From DATAEE01 sp036258175 (GTDB taxonomy: Bacteria; Acidobacteriota; Vicinamibacteria; Vicinamibacterales; 2-12-FULL-66-21): a stretch of 64,000 nt of DNA. The DNA is taken from contig DATAEE010000421.1 of assembly GCA_036258175.1 (NCBI GenBank), positions 1 to 64,000 on the forward strand, given 5' to 3'. The notes under the pieces were generated by a model that ran no database searches, had not been told where the DNA came from, and was given only the letters and a program-made list of their open reading frames with translations. Numbering within the stretch: position 1 is the stretch's first letter; each line of letters starts with the position of its first letter. The translations under genes were made by a program, and so were the position numbers. Below, in pieces: positions 48,998 to 57,871 of this stretch.

Positions 48998-49041
48998 GCG
49001 AGTGTTATCATCGTGGGTTCCGGGCGTAACAAAAACCGCGC

Positions 49042-52000
49042 ATGACGACTGCCACCTCCCTCGCGCTGCGCGCGCTCTTCAAGTCGGCGCTCGGCCGGCT
49101 CGAGACAGGTGTGCCCGGCCATCGTCCCGGGCTCGACCGGCGCGTTACCGGGCTGACGCCTGCCGCGCACGCAATGTATGTCGCGGGTGCGGCACGCGAC
49201 GGGTTGACCGTGCTCGTGGCGCCGACCGATCGAGACGTCGAGCGGATGACATCTGACGCCCGATTCTTCCTCTCTGCGCTGGATGGTCTTTCCGACGTGG
49301 ATGCGGAGCGTCTCGTACTCCCGTTTCCCTCCCACGAAATCGATCCGTATCGCGGCCTGACGCCGCACTTCGAGATCGCCAGCGCGAGGGCGAGAGCGCT
49401 CCATGCGATCGCCGCGGGCCGGGCACGGATCGTCGTGGCGTCGGCGGCCGCTCTCCTTCCTCGCGTCAGCCCGCCGGAACGAAGTCTCGCCGTGTCGATC
49501 GATCTCGCGCCCGGCACCGACATCGATCCCCAGGCGCTCGGCGACCTGCTCGTCGAGGCGGGATACACGCGCCAGGATCCGGTCGATCAGCACGGCGAGT
49601 TCTGCGTGCGCGGGGGTGTCGTGGACTTCTATCCGGCCGGTGACGAGCAGCCCATACGCATAGAGTTCATCGGCGACACGATCGAATCGATCCGCCGCTA
49701 CGACTCGGCGACGCAGCGATCGATCGCGCCGCTCGACCAGATTGCGATCGTCCCGCTTCGCGAGCGCTTCGAGGATGCGGACGCGTCGGCGACATTCCTG
49801 GACTATGTGGCTCGCACGGGCGGCACGCGCCTCTTCGTGTCGGAGCCTGAGGAGGCCGTCCGGCAGGCCCGCAAGGTGGTCGAGCAGGTACGCGCGAGCT
49901 TCGAGGACGCGCAGGCGAAGGCGCCAGACGCCCGGCATCCCGCGCCGGAGGCGTTATTCGCTGGCGTCGACGACGTGGACGCGTGGCTCGCGAGCGGGAC
50001 GGCATTGGAGGAGCTCGCGATCGACGACGGCGCGCCCGGGACGAGGCACATCGCCTGCCAGCCCGTCGTCGAATTCCGCGGCCGGGTGCCGGACTGGGTG
50101 GCCGAGATCCGGCACGCCCGCGAGCGCGGTGAGGTGGTCCTCTTCGTGGCGCACTCGACCGGTCGCGCCGAACGCGCGCTCGAGCTGCTGCGCGAGTACG
50201 AGGTGGTCGCGGTTCCCGTGGCCCATACCGACGAGGCGCACACGGCCACCGTGTTCGTCGCAACGGGTCATCTATCCCGGGGTTTCAGACTGCCCGACGC
50301 CGGCCTGGTCATCTACGCCGAGACCGACGTTCTCGACGAAGAGCGCCGCGTCCACGAGCGGCGAAAGTCAGCGGCCAGCAGCTTCCTGTCGGACTTCCGC
50401 GACCTGAAGGTCGGAGATTACGTCGTTCATGTCGATCACGGGATCGGCATGTTCGTCGGATTGAAACGGATCCAGGTTGGCGGCCGCGACGGCGCTCAGG
50501 AGTTCATGGAGCTCCATTACGCCGGCGACGACAAGCTGTTCGTGCCGATTGAACGGCTGGACCTCGTCCAGAAGTTCACCGGCGGCGCGAAGCCCGCGCT
50601 GGATCGTCTCGGCGGGACGACCTGGGAGCGCGCCAAGACACGCGTGAAGAAGGCCATGCGCGACATGGCCGAGGAGCTGCTCAAGCTTTACGCGGCGCGG
50701 AAGGCCGTCAGCGGTCACGCGTTCTCACCCGACTCGCACTGGCAGCGCGAGTTCGACGAGGCCTTCGAGTGGGAACTCACGCCGGATCAGCGGGCGGCCG
50801 TCACAGATATCAAGCGCGACATGGAAATACCGTCGCCGATGGATCGGCTGCTCTGTGGCGACGTGGGATACGGGAAGACAGAAGTGGCGATGCGCGCGGC
50901 GTTCAAGGCGGTGATGGACGGCAAGCAGATCGCGGTCCTGGCGCCGACGACCGTCCTTGCTTTCCAGCACCTGAAGACCCTGCGCGATCGGTTTGCCGGC
51001 TTTCCAGTGACGATCGAGATGGTGAGCCGCTTCCGCTCGAAGGCTGAGCAGACTCAGGTTCTCGCCGACCTTGCCGCGGGGAAAGTGGACATCATCGTCG
51101 GCACCCACCGTCTGCTGTCCAAGGACGTCACATTCAGAGATCTCGGGATCCTGGTTGTGGACGAAGAGCAGCGGTTCGGGGTGGCGCACAAGGAGAAGAT
51201 CAAGCAGCTTCGCCGGCGTGTGGATGTCCTGACCATGACGGCGACGCCGATTCCGAGGACTTTGAACATGTCGCTCGTCGGCATCCGCGACATGTCGATC
51301 ATCGAAACGCCTCCGAAGGATCGCCTTGCGATTCAGACGAGCGTCGTGAAGTTCGATCAGCACGTCATCGCGCGCGCGATCCGCAACGAGCTCGAACGTG
51401 GCGGACAGGTGTACTTCGTCCACAACCGGGTCGAATCGATCTATTCGCTCGGGAACCTGCTGACGCGGATTGTTCCAGAAGCGCGTATCGCGATCGCGCA
51501 CGGGCAGTTGAGCGAGAACGTGCTCGAGCGCGTCATGGTCGATTTCGTAGCGCACTCCTACGACGTGCTCCTGGCAACGACGATCATCGAGAACGGTCTG
51601 GACATCCCGAACGCGAACACGATCATCGTCAACCGTGCGGATCGATACGGCCTCGCCCAGCTCTATCAGCTCCGTGGACGCGTGGGCCGATCCGATCGCC
51701 GGGCCTACGCGTACCTGCTGATACCGCCGGAGGATTCGCTCTCGCCTGTCGCGCGAAAGCGGCTGGCGGCGATACGGGAGTTCAGCGATCTCGGCAGCGG
51801 GTTCCGCGTGGCCGCGCTGGATCTGGAAATCCGCGGAGCGGGCAATCTGCTCGGCGGCGAGCAGAGCGGGCACATCGACGCGGTCGGCTTCGACATGTAC
51901 ATGAAGCTGCTCGAGCAGACCGTGAAAGAACTGCGCGGGGAGGAGCTGGAGGACGAGCGCCGCGCGTCAGTCAACCTTCGCGTCGATCTTCGTCTCGACG

Positions 52001-52521
52001 AACAGTACATCCCCGACATGAACCAGCGGCTGACGGTCTATCGGCGCATCGCGGGCGTGCGCAGCGAGGAGGAGCTCGGGCGGACGGTCGAGGAAATCCG
52101 TGACCGGTATGGACCTGTCCCGGCCTCCCTCCTGAACCTGGCCGACTACGCGCGGATCCGGTTGATGGCCGATCGGATCGGCGTGGAGTCGCTCGACCGC
52201 GAGGGGCAGATGGTCGTCCTAAAGTTCAGGCCTGACGCCAGGATTGACGCGGCAGCGCTCGTGCGCATGGTCAGAACGCGAAACGATGTCACGCTGGCGC
52301 CGCCTGCCTCGCTCAAGCTGGACCTGCGGGGCGCGCGGCCGGAAAAGAAACGCTCCAGCTCGTGGTGGACCGCACGGGCAACCGCGGGCGAGGTGGCGCC
52401 GGGGTTCACCCGGGAAGAGATGACGCGCACGCCCGAGAGCGACCCGCGAGCGCCCGACGGGCTGTTCGAGCGCCTGGGCGGACTGCTCGACGAGTTGAGC
52501 CAGGCCGGCACGATTGGCTAA
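49042..52521 (+). CDS. mfd: transcription-repair coupling factor Mfd
   Basis: Mfd removes RNA polymerase stalled at lesions and recruits UvrA. The 1159-residue protein has an N-terminal UvrB-like region (LVLPFPSHEIDPYRGLTPHF), the RNA-polymerase-interacting domain (KVGDYVVHVDHGIGMFVGLK, about residues 455-475) and the helicase with CGDVGYGKTEVAMRAAFKAV (about 607-626) and DEEQRFGV. The C-terminal TRCF domain follows (AGNLLGGEQSGHIDAVGFD). It is full length. Confidence 0.96.
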   Translation: MTTATSLALRALFKSALGRLETGVPGHRPGLDRRVTGLTPAAHAMYVAGAARDGLTVLVAPTDRDVERMTSDARFFLSALDGLSDVDAERLVLPFPSHEIDPYRGLTPHFEIASARARALHAIAAGRARIVVASAAALLPRVSPPERSLAVSIDLAPGTDIDPQALGDLLVEAGYTRQDPVDQHGEFCVRGGVVDFYPAGDEQPIRIEFIGDTIESIRRYDSATQRSIAPLDQIAIVPLRERFEDADASATFLDYVARTGGTRLFVSEPEEAVRQARKVVEQVRASFEDAQAKAPDARHPAPEALFAGVDDVDAWLASGTALEELAIDDGAPGTRHIACQPVVEFRGRVPDWVAEIRHARERGEVVLFVAHSTGRAERALELLREYEVVAVPVAHTDEAHTATVFVATGHLSRGFRLPDAGLVIYAETDVLDEERRVHERRKSAASSFLSDFRDLKVGDYVVHVDHGIGMFVGLKRIQVGGRDGAQEFMELHYAGDDKLFVPIERLDLVQKFTGGAKPALDRLGGTTWERAKTRVKKAMRDMAEELLKLYAARKAVSGHAFSPDSHWQREFDEAFEWELTPDQRAAVTDIKRDMEIPSPMDRLLCGDVGYGKTEVAMRAAFKAVMDGKQIAVLAPTTVLAFQHLKTLRDRFAGFPVTIEMVSRFRSKAEQTQVLADLAAGKVDIIVGTHRLLSKDVTFRDLGILVVDEEQRFGVAHKEKIKQLRRRVDVLTMTATPIPRTLNMSLVGIRDMSIIETPPKDRLAIQTSVVKFDQHVIARAIRNELERGGQVYFVHNRVESIYSLGNLLTRIVPEARIAIAHGQLSENVLERVMVDFVAHSYDVLLATTIIENGLDIPNANTIIVNRADRYGLAQLYQLRGRVGRSDRRAYAYLLIPPEDSLSPVARKRLAAIREFSDLGSGFRVAALDLEIRGAGNLLGGEQSGHIDAVGFDMYMKLLEQTVKELRGEELEDERRASVNLRVDLRLDEQYIPDMNQRLTVYRRIAGVRSEEELGRTVEEIRDRYGPVPASLLNLADYARIRLMADRIGVESLDREGQMVVLKFRPDARIDAAALVRMVRTRNDVTLAPPASLKLDLRGARPEKKRSSSWWTARATAGEVAPGFTREEMTRTPESDPRAPDGLFERLGGLLDELSQAGTIG

Positions 52522-52524
52522 AAT
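52495..52524 (+). promoter_or_regulatory. putative promoter of the SurA-like gene
   Basis: TTGAGC (52495-52500), an 18-nt spacer and TAAAAT (52519-52524) lie at the very end of mfd; the -10 includes the mfd stop codon. A ribosome site (AGGAAAGG) precedes the ATG at 52559. Confidence 0.45.
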
Positions 52525-52558
52525 ATTGAGTCCGAGCAATTTGCAGGAAAGGCACTAC

Positions 52559-53602
52559 ATGAAGCGACTCCTCCTCTCCACGCTCGTCGTGGTTTCAGCG
52601 CTCGCCGGGGTCGCCCGGGCCGAGATTCTTGAGCAGATCCTGGTCAAGGTGAACGGCGAGATTCTGACGAAGACGGACCTCGAACAGCGTCAGACCTCCG
52701 TCCTGCGCCAGCGCAACCCTCAGGCGCTCCAGGACGATGAGGGGCTCAAACGGGCGTTGCAGGAGATTACGCCGCAGCTCCTCGTGGACACGGTCGACGA
52801 GATGCTCCTCGTGCAGCGCGGCCGCGAGCTCGGCTACAAGATGACCGACGAGCAGTTCCGCGGGATCATCGACAACATCAAGAAGGAGAACAAGCTCGCG
52901 ACCGACGAGCAGTTCAACACGGCGCTGAAGCAGGAAGGGATGACCCTCGAGGACTTGCGCCGGTCGATCGAGCGCCGGATGCTGATCGATCGCGTTCAGC
53001 AGATCGAAGTCATGCAGAAGGTCGGCATCACGGAAGAGGAAGCCAAGGCCTACTACACCGCGCATCCTGACGAGTTCCGCACCCCGGCGACGGTCACGCT
53101 GCGCGAGATCCTCGTGTCCATTCCGGCGGGCGACGGCAAGACGATCAACGTGGCGCAGGAGGAAGAAGCGCTCGCAAAGGCGGAGGCGGCGCTCGGCCGG
53201 ATTACCAAGGGTGAAGATTTCGGCAAGGTCGCCGCCGAGGTTTCGGACGCGGCGTCGAAGGCGAACGCCGGGTTGATCGGACCGATCAACAAGAACGAAC
53301 TGGCGCCGGCGCTGACCGAGCTTCTCGACGGGTTGAAGCCCGGCGAGGTGACCAAGCCGCTGCGCAGCCAGCGCGGCTATCAGATCATCAAGCTGGAATC
53401 GATGTCGACCTCCGATGTTGAGGCGTTCGAGCAGGTCCGCGACAAGATCGCCGACCGTGTCTACGACGAGAAGCGCCGCGGTGAGCTGGTCAAGTACCTC
53501 GTCCGTCTGCGGGCCCAGGCGATCATCGAGTGGAAGAACGAGGAGCTGCGGAAGATGTACGAGCAGCAGGTCGCTGCGGGAGCTAAAACGGCCACCCAGT
53601 GA
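52559..53602 (+). CDS. periplasmic peptidyl-prolyl isomerase, SurA/PpiC-like
   Basis: A signal peptide (LLLSTLVVVSALAGVARA) is followed by a SurA_N-like helical chaperone region (VDEMLLVQRGRELGYKMTDE; RRSIERRMLIDRVQ) and one parvulin domain (VTLREILVSIPAG; GEDFGKVAAEVSDAASK; PGEVTKPLRSQRGYQIIKL). A charged helix ends the 347-residue protein. SurA-type proteins help outer-membrane proteins fold, again suggesting a diderm cell. The end overlaps the next gene by 4 bp. Confidence 0.9.
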   Translation: MKRLLLSTLVVVSALAGVARAEILEQILVKVNGEILTKTDLEQRQTSVLRQRNPQALQDDEGLKRALQEITPQLLVDTVDEMLLVQRGRELGYKMTDEQFRGIIDNIKKENKLATDEQFNTALKQEGMTLEDLRRSIERRMLIDRVQQIEVMQKVGITEEEAKAYYTAHPDEFRTPATVTLREILVSIPAGDGKTINVAQEEEALAKAEAALGRITKGEDFGKVAAEVSDAASKANAGLIGPINKNELAPALTELLDGLKPGEVTKPLRSQRGYQIIKLESMSTSDVEAFEQVRDKIADRVYDEKRRGELVKYLVRLRAQAIIEWKNEELRKMYEQQVAAGAKTATQ

Positions 53603-54093
53603 CCGATCCCCACTGGTTCGCGATCTGGACGCGCTCGCGTCACGAGCAGACCGTACGCGAAGAGCTGAAGCTCCGGGGGGTCGAAGCCTTCCTCCCGACC
53701 ATCACGAAATGGAGCCGGTGGAAGGATCGCAAGAAGAAGATCGATTGGCCGTTGTTCCCCGGCTACTGTTTCGCGCGGTTCGCGCCAGAGTCGCGGCTTC
53801 CGGTACTCAAGTGCAACGGCGTCGTCAGCATCGTGTCCTTCAACGGCGAGCCGGCGCCGATTCCTGAGCAGGAAATCGACAGCCTTCGCCTGCTCGTGGC
53901 AACCGACCTCGCGTACGATCCGTGTCCGCTCATCCGCGAGGGCATGATGGTCGAGGTCGTGCACGGCCCGCTGCGCGGCATCATCGGCCGGCTCGTGCGC
54001 AAAGGATCGCACGCCAGGCTCGTGCTGGCCGTGGATCTCATCGGCCAGGCGGTGAGTGTCGAAGTGGATGCGGCGGATGTGAAACCGTACTGA
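53599..54093 (+). CDS. NusG-paralogue transcription factor (RfaH/UpxY-like)
   Basis: The 164-residue protein starts HWFAIWTRSRHEQTVREELK, the NGN-domain pattern, with VEAFLPTITKWSRWKDRKK and LFPGYCFARF. A KOW-like segment follows (GMMVEVVHGPLRGIIGRLVR). Housekeeping NusG usually sits by secE and rplK, so this is probably a specialised paralogue that promotes elongation of long operons such as surface-polysaccharide genes. GTG 53599 overlaps the isomerase gene; dusB follows 1 bp later. Confidence 0.82.
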   Translation: MTDPHWFAIWTRSRHEQTVREELKLRGVEAFLPTITKWSRWKDRKKKIDWPLFPGYCFARFAPESRLPVLKCNGVVSIVSFNGEPAPIPEQEIDSLRLLVATDLAYDPCPLIREGMMVEVVHGPLRGIIGRLVRKGSHARLVLAVDLIGQAVSVEVDAADVKPY

Positions 54094-54094
54094 G

Positions 54095-55210
54095 ATGAAG
54101 ATCGGCAATATCACCCTCGACGGTCCCCTCGCGCTCGCGCCGATGGCGGGCATGACGGATACCGCCTTCCGGCGTCTGGTCAAGCGCCGGGGCGGCTGCG
54201 GGCTGGTCGTCACCGAGATGGTCAGCTCCGAGGGACTCGTCCGTGGCATCGATCGAACGCTCGAGTACGCGGAATACACGGAAGAAGAGCGACCCGTGTC
54301 GATCCAGATCTTCGGCGGCGACCCCGCGAAAATGGCCGAAGCGGCCCGGATCGTCGAAGGCATGGGCGCGGACATCGTCGACGTCAACATGGGCTGCCCG
54401 GTGCCGAAGATTGCGAAGCACAACGCCGGATGCTCGCTGATGCGGGAACCCTCGCATGCGCAATCGATCGTGCGCGCCATGACGGATGCGGTGAAGATCC
54501 CCGTCACGGTAAAGATGCGCGCCGGCTGGAACGACCGCGAGATCAACGCGCCAGACATGGCCCGCCTGATGGAAGATGCGGGCGCTTCCGCCGTGGCGGT
54601 GCACGGCCGGACCGCCGAACAGTCTTACAACGGTTTCAGCGACTGGGAGCTGATCGCGCGCGTTGCTGACGGTCTTCGCATCCCGGTATTCGGGTCAGGC
54701 GACTGCGTCGCGCCGGAACAGGCGCTCGAACGGCTCAGCGGCGGCCGCATTGGCGGCGTTCTGGTCGGCCGCGGCGCACTCCGAAATCCGTGGATCTTCA
54801 GTCAGGCGGCGGATTTGCTCGACGGCCGGCCGGCGCGTGAGGTGACGCTTGCGGAGCGCGGTCAGTTCCTGCTCGAATACCTCGAACTGCTGCTCAGCGA
54901 GCGCGTCGGCGAAGCCGAAGGATTTCGCCATGTGGCGCCCGGCACCGATCGCGCCGTGGAAGGTCCCGCAGTCCCGGCACGCGGCCGCGAGCGATGGGTC
55001 ATCAACAAGCTGCGCGCGCTGGGTTCCTGGTACACGAAGGGGCTGGACAACGGGTCGCACCTGCGCGTCGCGATCAACTCGGCTGAGTCGGTCGCACAGC
55101 TTCGCGGGATCGTCGAGCAGTTTTTCTTCGAGACGAGCCCGCCGAGCGCAGGCGCTCAGGCCGGTTCCATCAGCACGTCCCACGCGTCCGCCGCATCCGC
55201 CATCTCGTAG
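54095..55210 (+). CDS. dusB: tRNA-dihydrouridine synthase
   Basis: This FMN enzyme reduces uridines in the tRNA D loop. The N-terminus LALAPMAGMTDTAFRRLVKR, then TEMVSSEGLV, the active-site Cys in VDVNMGCPVPKIAKHNAGCS, KMRAGWN and AVHGRTAEQSYNG follow the DusB pattern, with phosphate-binding GSGDC and GVLVGRGALRNPWIF. Assignment to DusB rather than another Dus is by overall resemblance. At 371 residues it is slightly long: the last 18 codons lie antisense to the Dabb gene (55-bp overlap). Confidence 0.88.
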   Translation: MKIGNITLDGPLALAPMAGMTDTAFRRLVKRRGGCGLVVTEMVSSEGLVRGIDRTLEYAEYTEEERPVSIQIFGGDPAKMAEAARIVEGMGADIVDVNMGCPVPKIAKHNAGCSLMREPSHAQSIVRAMTDAVKIPVTVKMRAGWNDREINAPDMARLMEDAGASAVAVHGRTAEQSYNGFSDWELIARVADGLRIPVFGSGDCVAPEQALERLSGGRIGGVLVGRGALRNPWIFSQAADLLDGRPAREVTLAERGQFLLEYLELLLSERVGEAEGFRHVAPGTDRAVEGPAVPARGRERWVINKLRALGSWYTKGLDNGSHLRVAINSAESVAQLRGIVEQFFFETSPPSAGAQAGSISTSHASAASAIS

Positions 55211-55509
55211 TCGTACACCAGCGTCGCCTCGCTCACTTTCCAGAACCACGATCCCATCGGATCGTGCGCGGGATGCTGCAGGTACGCCTGAAGCGCGGCG
55301 GCATCGTCGAACTCGATTACGGCGGCGTAGGCAAAGTCCTGCGGCATCGCCTGGGCGTAGGAAATCTCGCGCATGACGCGCCGGCCCAGGTGAAAACGCC
55401 GGATGCCGGGGATCTCGCGGCGCGCCCGCACGATCGCGTCGATGAACTGCCGCCGGTCGTCGTCGGTCACGTCCCCGCGTGGCTTGAAGAGGACGACGTG
55501 CGCGATCAT
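55156..55509 (-). CDS. Dabb-family (stress-responsive A/B barrel) protein
   Basis: The 117-residue product begins MIAHVVLFKPRGDVTDDDRR and has PGIRRFHLGRRV and FAYAAVIEFDDAAALQAYLQ. HPAHDPMG is typical of the dimeric alpha/beta barrel (Dabb) family. Members include stress proteins and small enzymes; the role here is unknown. AAAGGACAGG precedes the ATG. It overlaps the convergent dusB end by 55 bp and the upstream gene's stop by 4 bp. Confidence 0.8.
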   Translation of the reverse strand: MIAHVVLFKPRGDVTDDDRRQFIDAIVRARREIPGIRRFHLGRRVMREISYAQAMPQDFAYAAVIEFDDAAALQAYLQHPAHDPMGSWFWKVSEATLVYDYEMADAADAWDVLMEPA

Positions 55510-55817
55510 CCCCGTCGCCTGTCCTTTCGAGGCCCGCGTCCGCGCGGGCCAGGCTTTCTCCTATCGCGCTGTCGATCGAACCCGCCTCGCCGTTCAGCGG
55601 CCGTGCCAGGCTTCGGCCTGGCCCAGCGCTGAACACGCGGCCGGATAGCGTCGAGCGGCGTTCGCCAGTACCGGCCGTTCTGAAACCACATCAGGTGCGT
55701 GTCGGGGTGGCGGTTTTGAAGCTGCTTCAGCGTCGGCACGAGATCGTCCCGTTCACCGGCGCGAAACGCGGTCGGGCGGCCTTCCATCACGATCGTCCAG
55801 TAGGCGCTCCGGCTCAC
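55506..55817 (-). CDS. conserved-looking hypothetical protein with basic tail
   Basis: The 103-residue frame from GTG 55817 starts MSRSAYWTIVMEGRPTAF and continues DDLVPTLKQLQNRHPDTHLM with WFQNGRYWRTPLDA. The second half is a strongly basic Arg/Pro/Gly-rich tail (GPRGRGPRKDRRRG), as in RNA-binding proteins. I do not recognise a characterised family. It overlaps the Dabb gene by 4 bp. Confidence 0.6.
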   Translation of the reverse strand: MSRSAYWTIVMEGRPTAFRAGERDDLVPTLKQLQNRHPDTHLMWFQNGRYWRTPLDAIRPRVQRWARPKPGTAAERRGGFDRQRDRRKPGPRGRGPRKDRRRG

Positions 55818-55852
55818 CAGTCAGCACTCCGCATTCGACAATCAGCAATGGG

Positions 55853-57241
55853 CTACTGTTTTTCCAACCGCTTCAGCTTCTCGATGAGCGTCGTTCGTTT
55901 GAGGTTGAGGAGCTTGGCTGCCTGCCGCTTGTTCCCGTGCGTCCGCTCCAGCGATTGCCGGATGAGCGCGCGCTCGATCATCGCCACGTAGGCATCGAAG
56001 TCGATACCGCCGTCCGGGAACAGCACGCCGGACATCTCGGGCGCCGCGGCGACGCGCTGCACGTCGGGTGGGAGATCTTTGACTTCAATCTGCGACCGGC
56101 CGGGCGTCAGGGCGATCGCACGCTCGACGGTGTTCTCGAGCTGGCGCACGTTGCCGGGCCACGGAAACGCCATGAGCAGCCGCATGGCCTCCTGCGAGAC
56201 GGTCATGGGAGGTCGCGGCGGCGTCTGCTCGCGGCACAGCCGCTCGATGAAGTGCTGAACCAGGAGCGGCACATCCTCGCGCCGCTCGCGGAGCGCGGGC
56301 ACGTGGATCGGAATGACGTTGAGGCGATAGTACAGGTCTTCGCGGAACGTCCCCTGCTCCACCATCTTCGCGAGATCGGAGTTGGTGGCCGCGATGACGC
56401 GAACGTCCACGCGAACCGGATGCGCATCGCCGACGCGCTCGAACTCCCGCGACTGCAGGACGCGCAGCAGCTTTGCCTGGAGCGACTGGCTCATCGTGCC
56501 GATTTCGTCGAGGAAGAGCGTGCCGCGGTGCGCCTGCTCGAAGCGCCCCTGGCGCGTCGCGACCGCGCCGGTGAACGCGCCGCGGACATGTCCGAACAAT
56601 TCCGCTTCGAGCAGCGTTTCCGGAATCGCGCTGCAGTTGATCGCGACGAAACGCTGCGCGCGCCGGGGGCTGTTGTGATGAATCGCGCGCGCGGCGAGCT
56701 CTTTGCCCGTCCCGGTCTCCCCTGTCACGAGCACGGTGCTCGACGATTGCGCGACCGTTTCGAGGACCTGGAACAGATCGCGCATCACCCGGCTCTTGCC
56801 GACGAGCCCGTCGAGCCGGTACCGCTCTTCGAGTTGCGCGCGCAGATACGCGTTCTCAGAACGCAGCCGCCGCTGCTCCACCGCTGAATGAATCACGTGC
56901 AGCAAGGCGTCGAACTGAAACGGCTTGGTGACAAAGTCGGCCGCGCCCTGCTTGATCGCTTCGACCGCGTCCTGCACCGTGCCGTAGCCGGTCACGATGA
57001 TCGGGATGATGTCCGGGTAGCGCTCGAGCGCGGTTTGAACGACAGCGCGGCCGTCGATGCCCGGCAGGCGCAGGTCGGTGATGAGAATGTCGAACGCAAA
57101 ATCCGAGAGATGGCCGAGCGCCTCCTCTCCGTTTGCGGCCTGGACGACTTCGAATCCCGCAGAGGTGAGCCGCTCCGCGACCGCTTCGCGCAGCGGCCCT
57201 TCGTCGTCGACGAGCAGCACATGTTTCGACGCCTCAGCCAT
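55853..57241 (-). CDS. NtrC-family sigma-54-dependent response regulator
   Basis: The receiver domain has VLLVDDE and phospho-acceptor Asp56 in ILITDLRLPGIDG. The AAA+ domain has VLVTGETGTGKELAARAIH, the sigma-54-contacting GAFTGA and GTLFLDEIGTMSQSLQAKLL. A Fis-type HTH closes the protein (ALIRQSLERTHGNKRQAAKL). At 462 residues it is complete. It activates sigma-54 promoters when phosphorylated. Transcribed from a promoter at 57259-57287 away from the small HTH gene; likely partners are encoded nearby. Confidence 0.95.
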   Translation of the reverse strand: MAEASKHVLLVDDEGPLREAVAERLTSAGFEVVQAANGEEALGHLSDFAFDILITDLRLPGIDGRAVVQTALERYPDIIPIIVTGYGTVQDAVEAIKQGAADFVTKPFQFDALLHVIHSAVEQRRLRSENAYLRAQLEERYRLDGLVGKSRVMRDLFQVLETVAQSSSTVLVTGETGTGKELAARAIHHNSPRRAQRFVAINCSAIPETLLEAELFGHVRGAFTGAVATRQGRFEQAHRGTLFLDEIGTMSQSLQAKLLRVLQSREFERVGDAHPVRVDVRVIAATNSDLAKMVEQGTFREDLYYRLNVIPIHVPALRERREDVPLLVQHFIERLCREQTPPRPPMTVSQEAMRLLMAFPWPGNVRQLENTVERAIALTPGRSQIEVKDLPPDVQRVAAAPEMSGVLFPDGGIDFDAYVAMIERALIRQSLERTHGNKRQAAKLLNLKRTTLIEKLKRLEKQ

Positions 57242-57258
57242 TTAGTCGCACGGCCGGT

Positions 57259-57287
57259 ATTTTGACACCCGGATCCTGGGCCGTCAA
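57259..57287 (-). promoter_or_regulatory. promoter of the NtrC-type regulator
   Basis: On the minus strand TTGACG (57287-57282), a 17-nt spacer and CAAAAT (57264-57259) end 17 nt before the ATG at 57241. The plus strand over the -10 reads TTTTGAC, the same heptamer that forms an inverted pair at 57872-57903 upstream of the sigma-factor gene. Confidence 0.5.
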
Positions 57288-57383
57288 CGATTCTCGATCG
57301 CATCGATGGCACGGATGGCACAGATCTACAGTCGCGCCCACAGGCATCCGATACAGCTCATGAACAACCGGAGTGAAGGACAA

Positions 57384-57590
57384 ATGATTGTTGACCGCAA
57401 GACGATCTCGATCATGAAGGCCTGCGAGCTGGTGGGTGTCAGCCGACGCACCATCTACAACTGGATCGCGAGCGGCAAGGTTGAATACGTCCGTACCGCG
57501 GGAGGTTCGGTGCGTATCTTCGTCGATACACTTTGGCGCGAGCCGAGCGAGCCAACGGGGAACTGGCCCGGGCACAAGCACGCGTCATAA
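57384..57590 (+). CDS. small excisionase/MerR-like HTH DNA-binding protein
   Basis: The 68-residue product from ATG 57384 has IVDRKTISIMKACELVGVSR followed by RTIYNWIASGKVEYVRTAGG and SVRIFVDTLWR. This is the winged HTH of excisionase- and BldC-like proteins. In-frame ATGs at 57360 and 57306 would add up to 26 residues. GGAG lies 10 nt upstream of the chosen start. It diverges from the NtrC-type regulator gene and is followed after 18 bp by the H-box protein gene. Confidence 0.75.
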   Translation: MIVDRKTISIMKACELVGVSRRTIYNWIASGKVEYVRTAGGSVRIFVDTLWREPSEPTGNWPGHKHAS

Positions 57591-57608
57591 ATCGCAGGCC
57601 GCGGCCCG

Positions 57609-57863
57609 ATGCCGCCAACCCCAACACGCGAGACGACTAGCCACGTGACAGGGACGTCAGCCGCCGTGGACGATCACACCGATCTGTCCCTGCTGTTTCA
57701 CCGACTGAACAACCAACTCGGGATCATTCTCGCCAACGCCGAGCTCGTCGAGGCGAAGGCCGGCGACGAGGCGAGCCGCCGCCGCGGCGCGCAGCTCGTC
57801 GTCAGCACGCTCGAGGCCCTTGCAACCGTCAAGGCTATCCGGCAGAGGTTGAAGGCTCGATAG
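57609..57863 (+). CDS. 84-residue stand-alone H-box (DHp-like) protein
   Basis: The protein has an unstructured, Thr-rich N-terminus and a two-helix segment starting LSLLFHRLNNQLGIILANAE. His31 lies in HRLNNQLG, close to the H-box HELNNPLA of histidine kinases. A second helix (RGAQLVVSTLEALATVKAIR) follows and there is no ATPase domain. It could be a dimeric histidine phosphotransfer protein or a dominant partner of a kinase; this is inference. It lies between the HTH gene and the sigma-factor gene. Confidence 0.6.
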   Translation: MPPTPTRETTSHVTGTSAAVDDHTDLSLLFHRLNNQLGIILANAELVEAKAGDEASRRRGAQLVVSTLEALATVKAIRQRLKAR

Positions 57864-57871
57864 CGCCAGGC

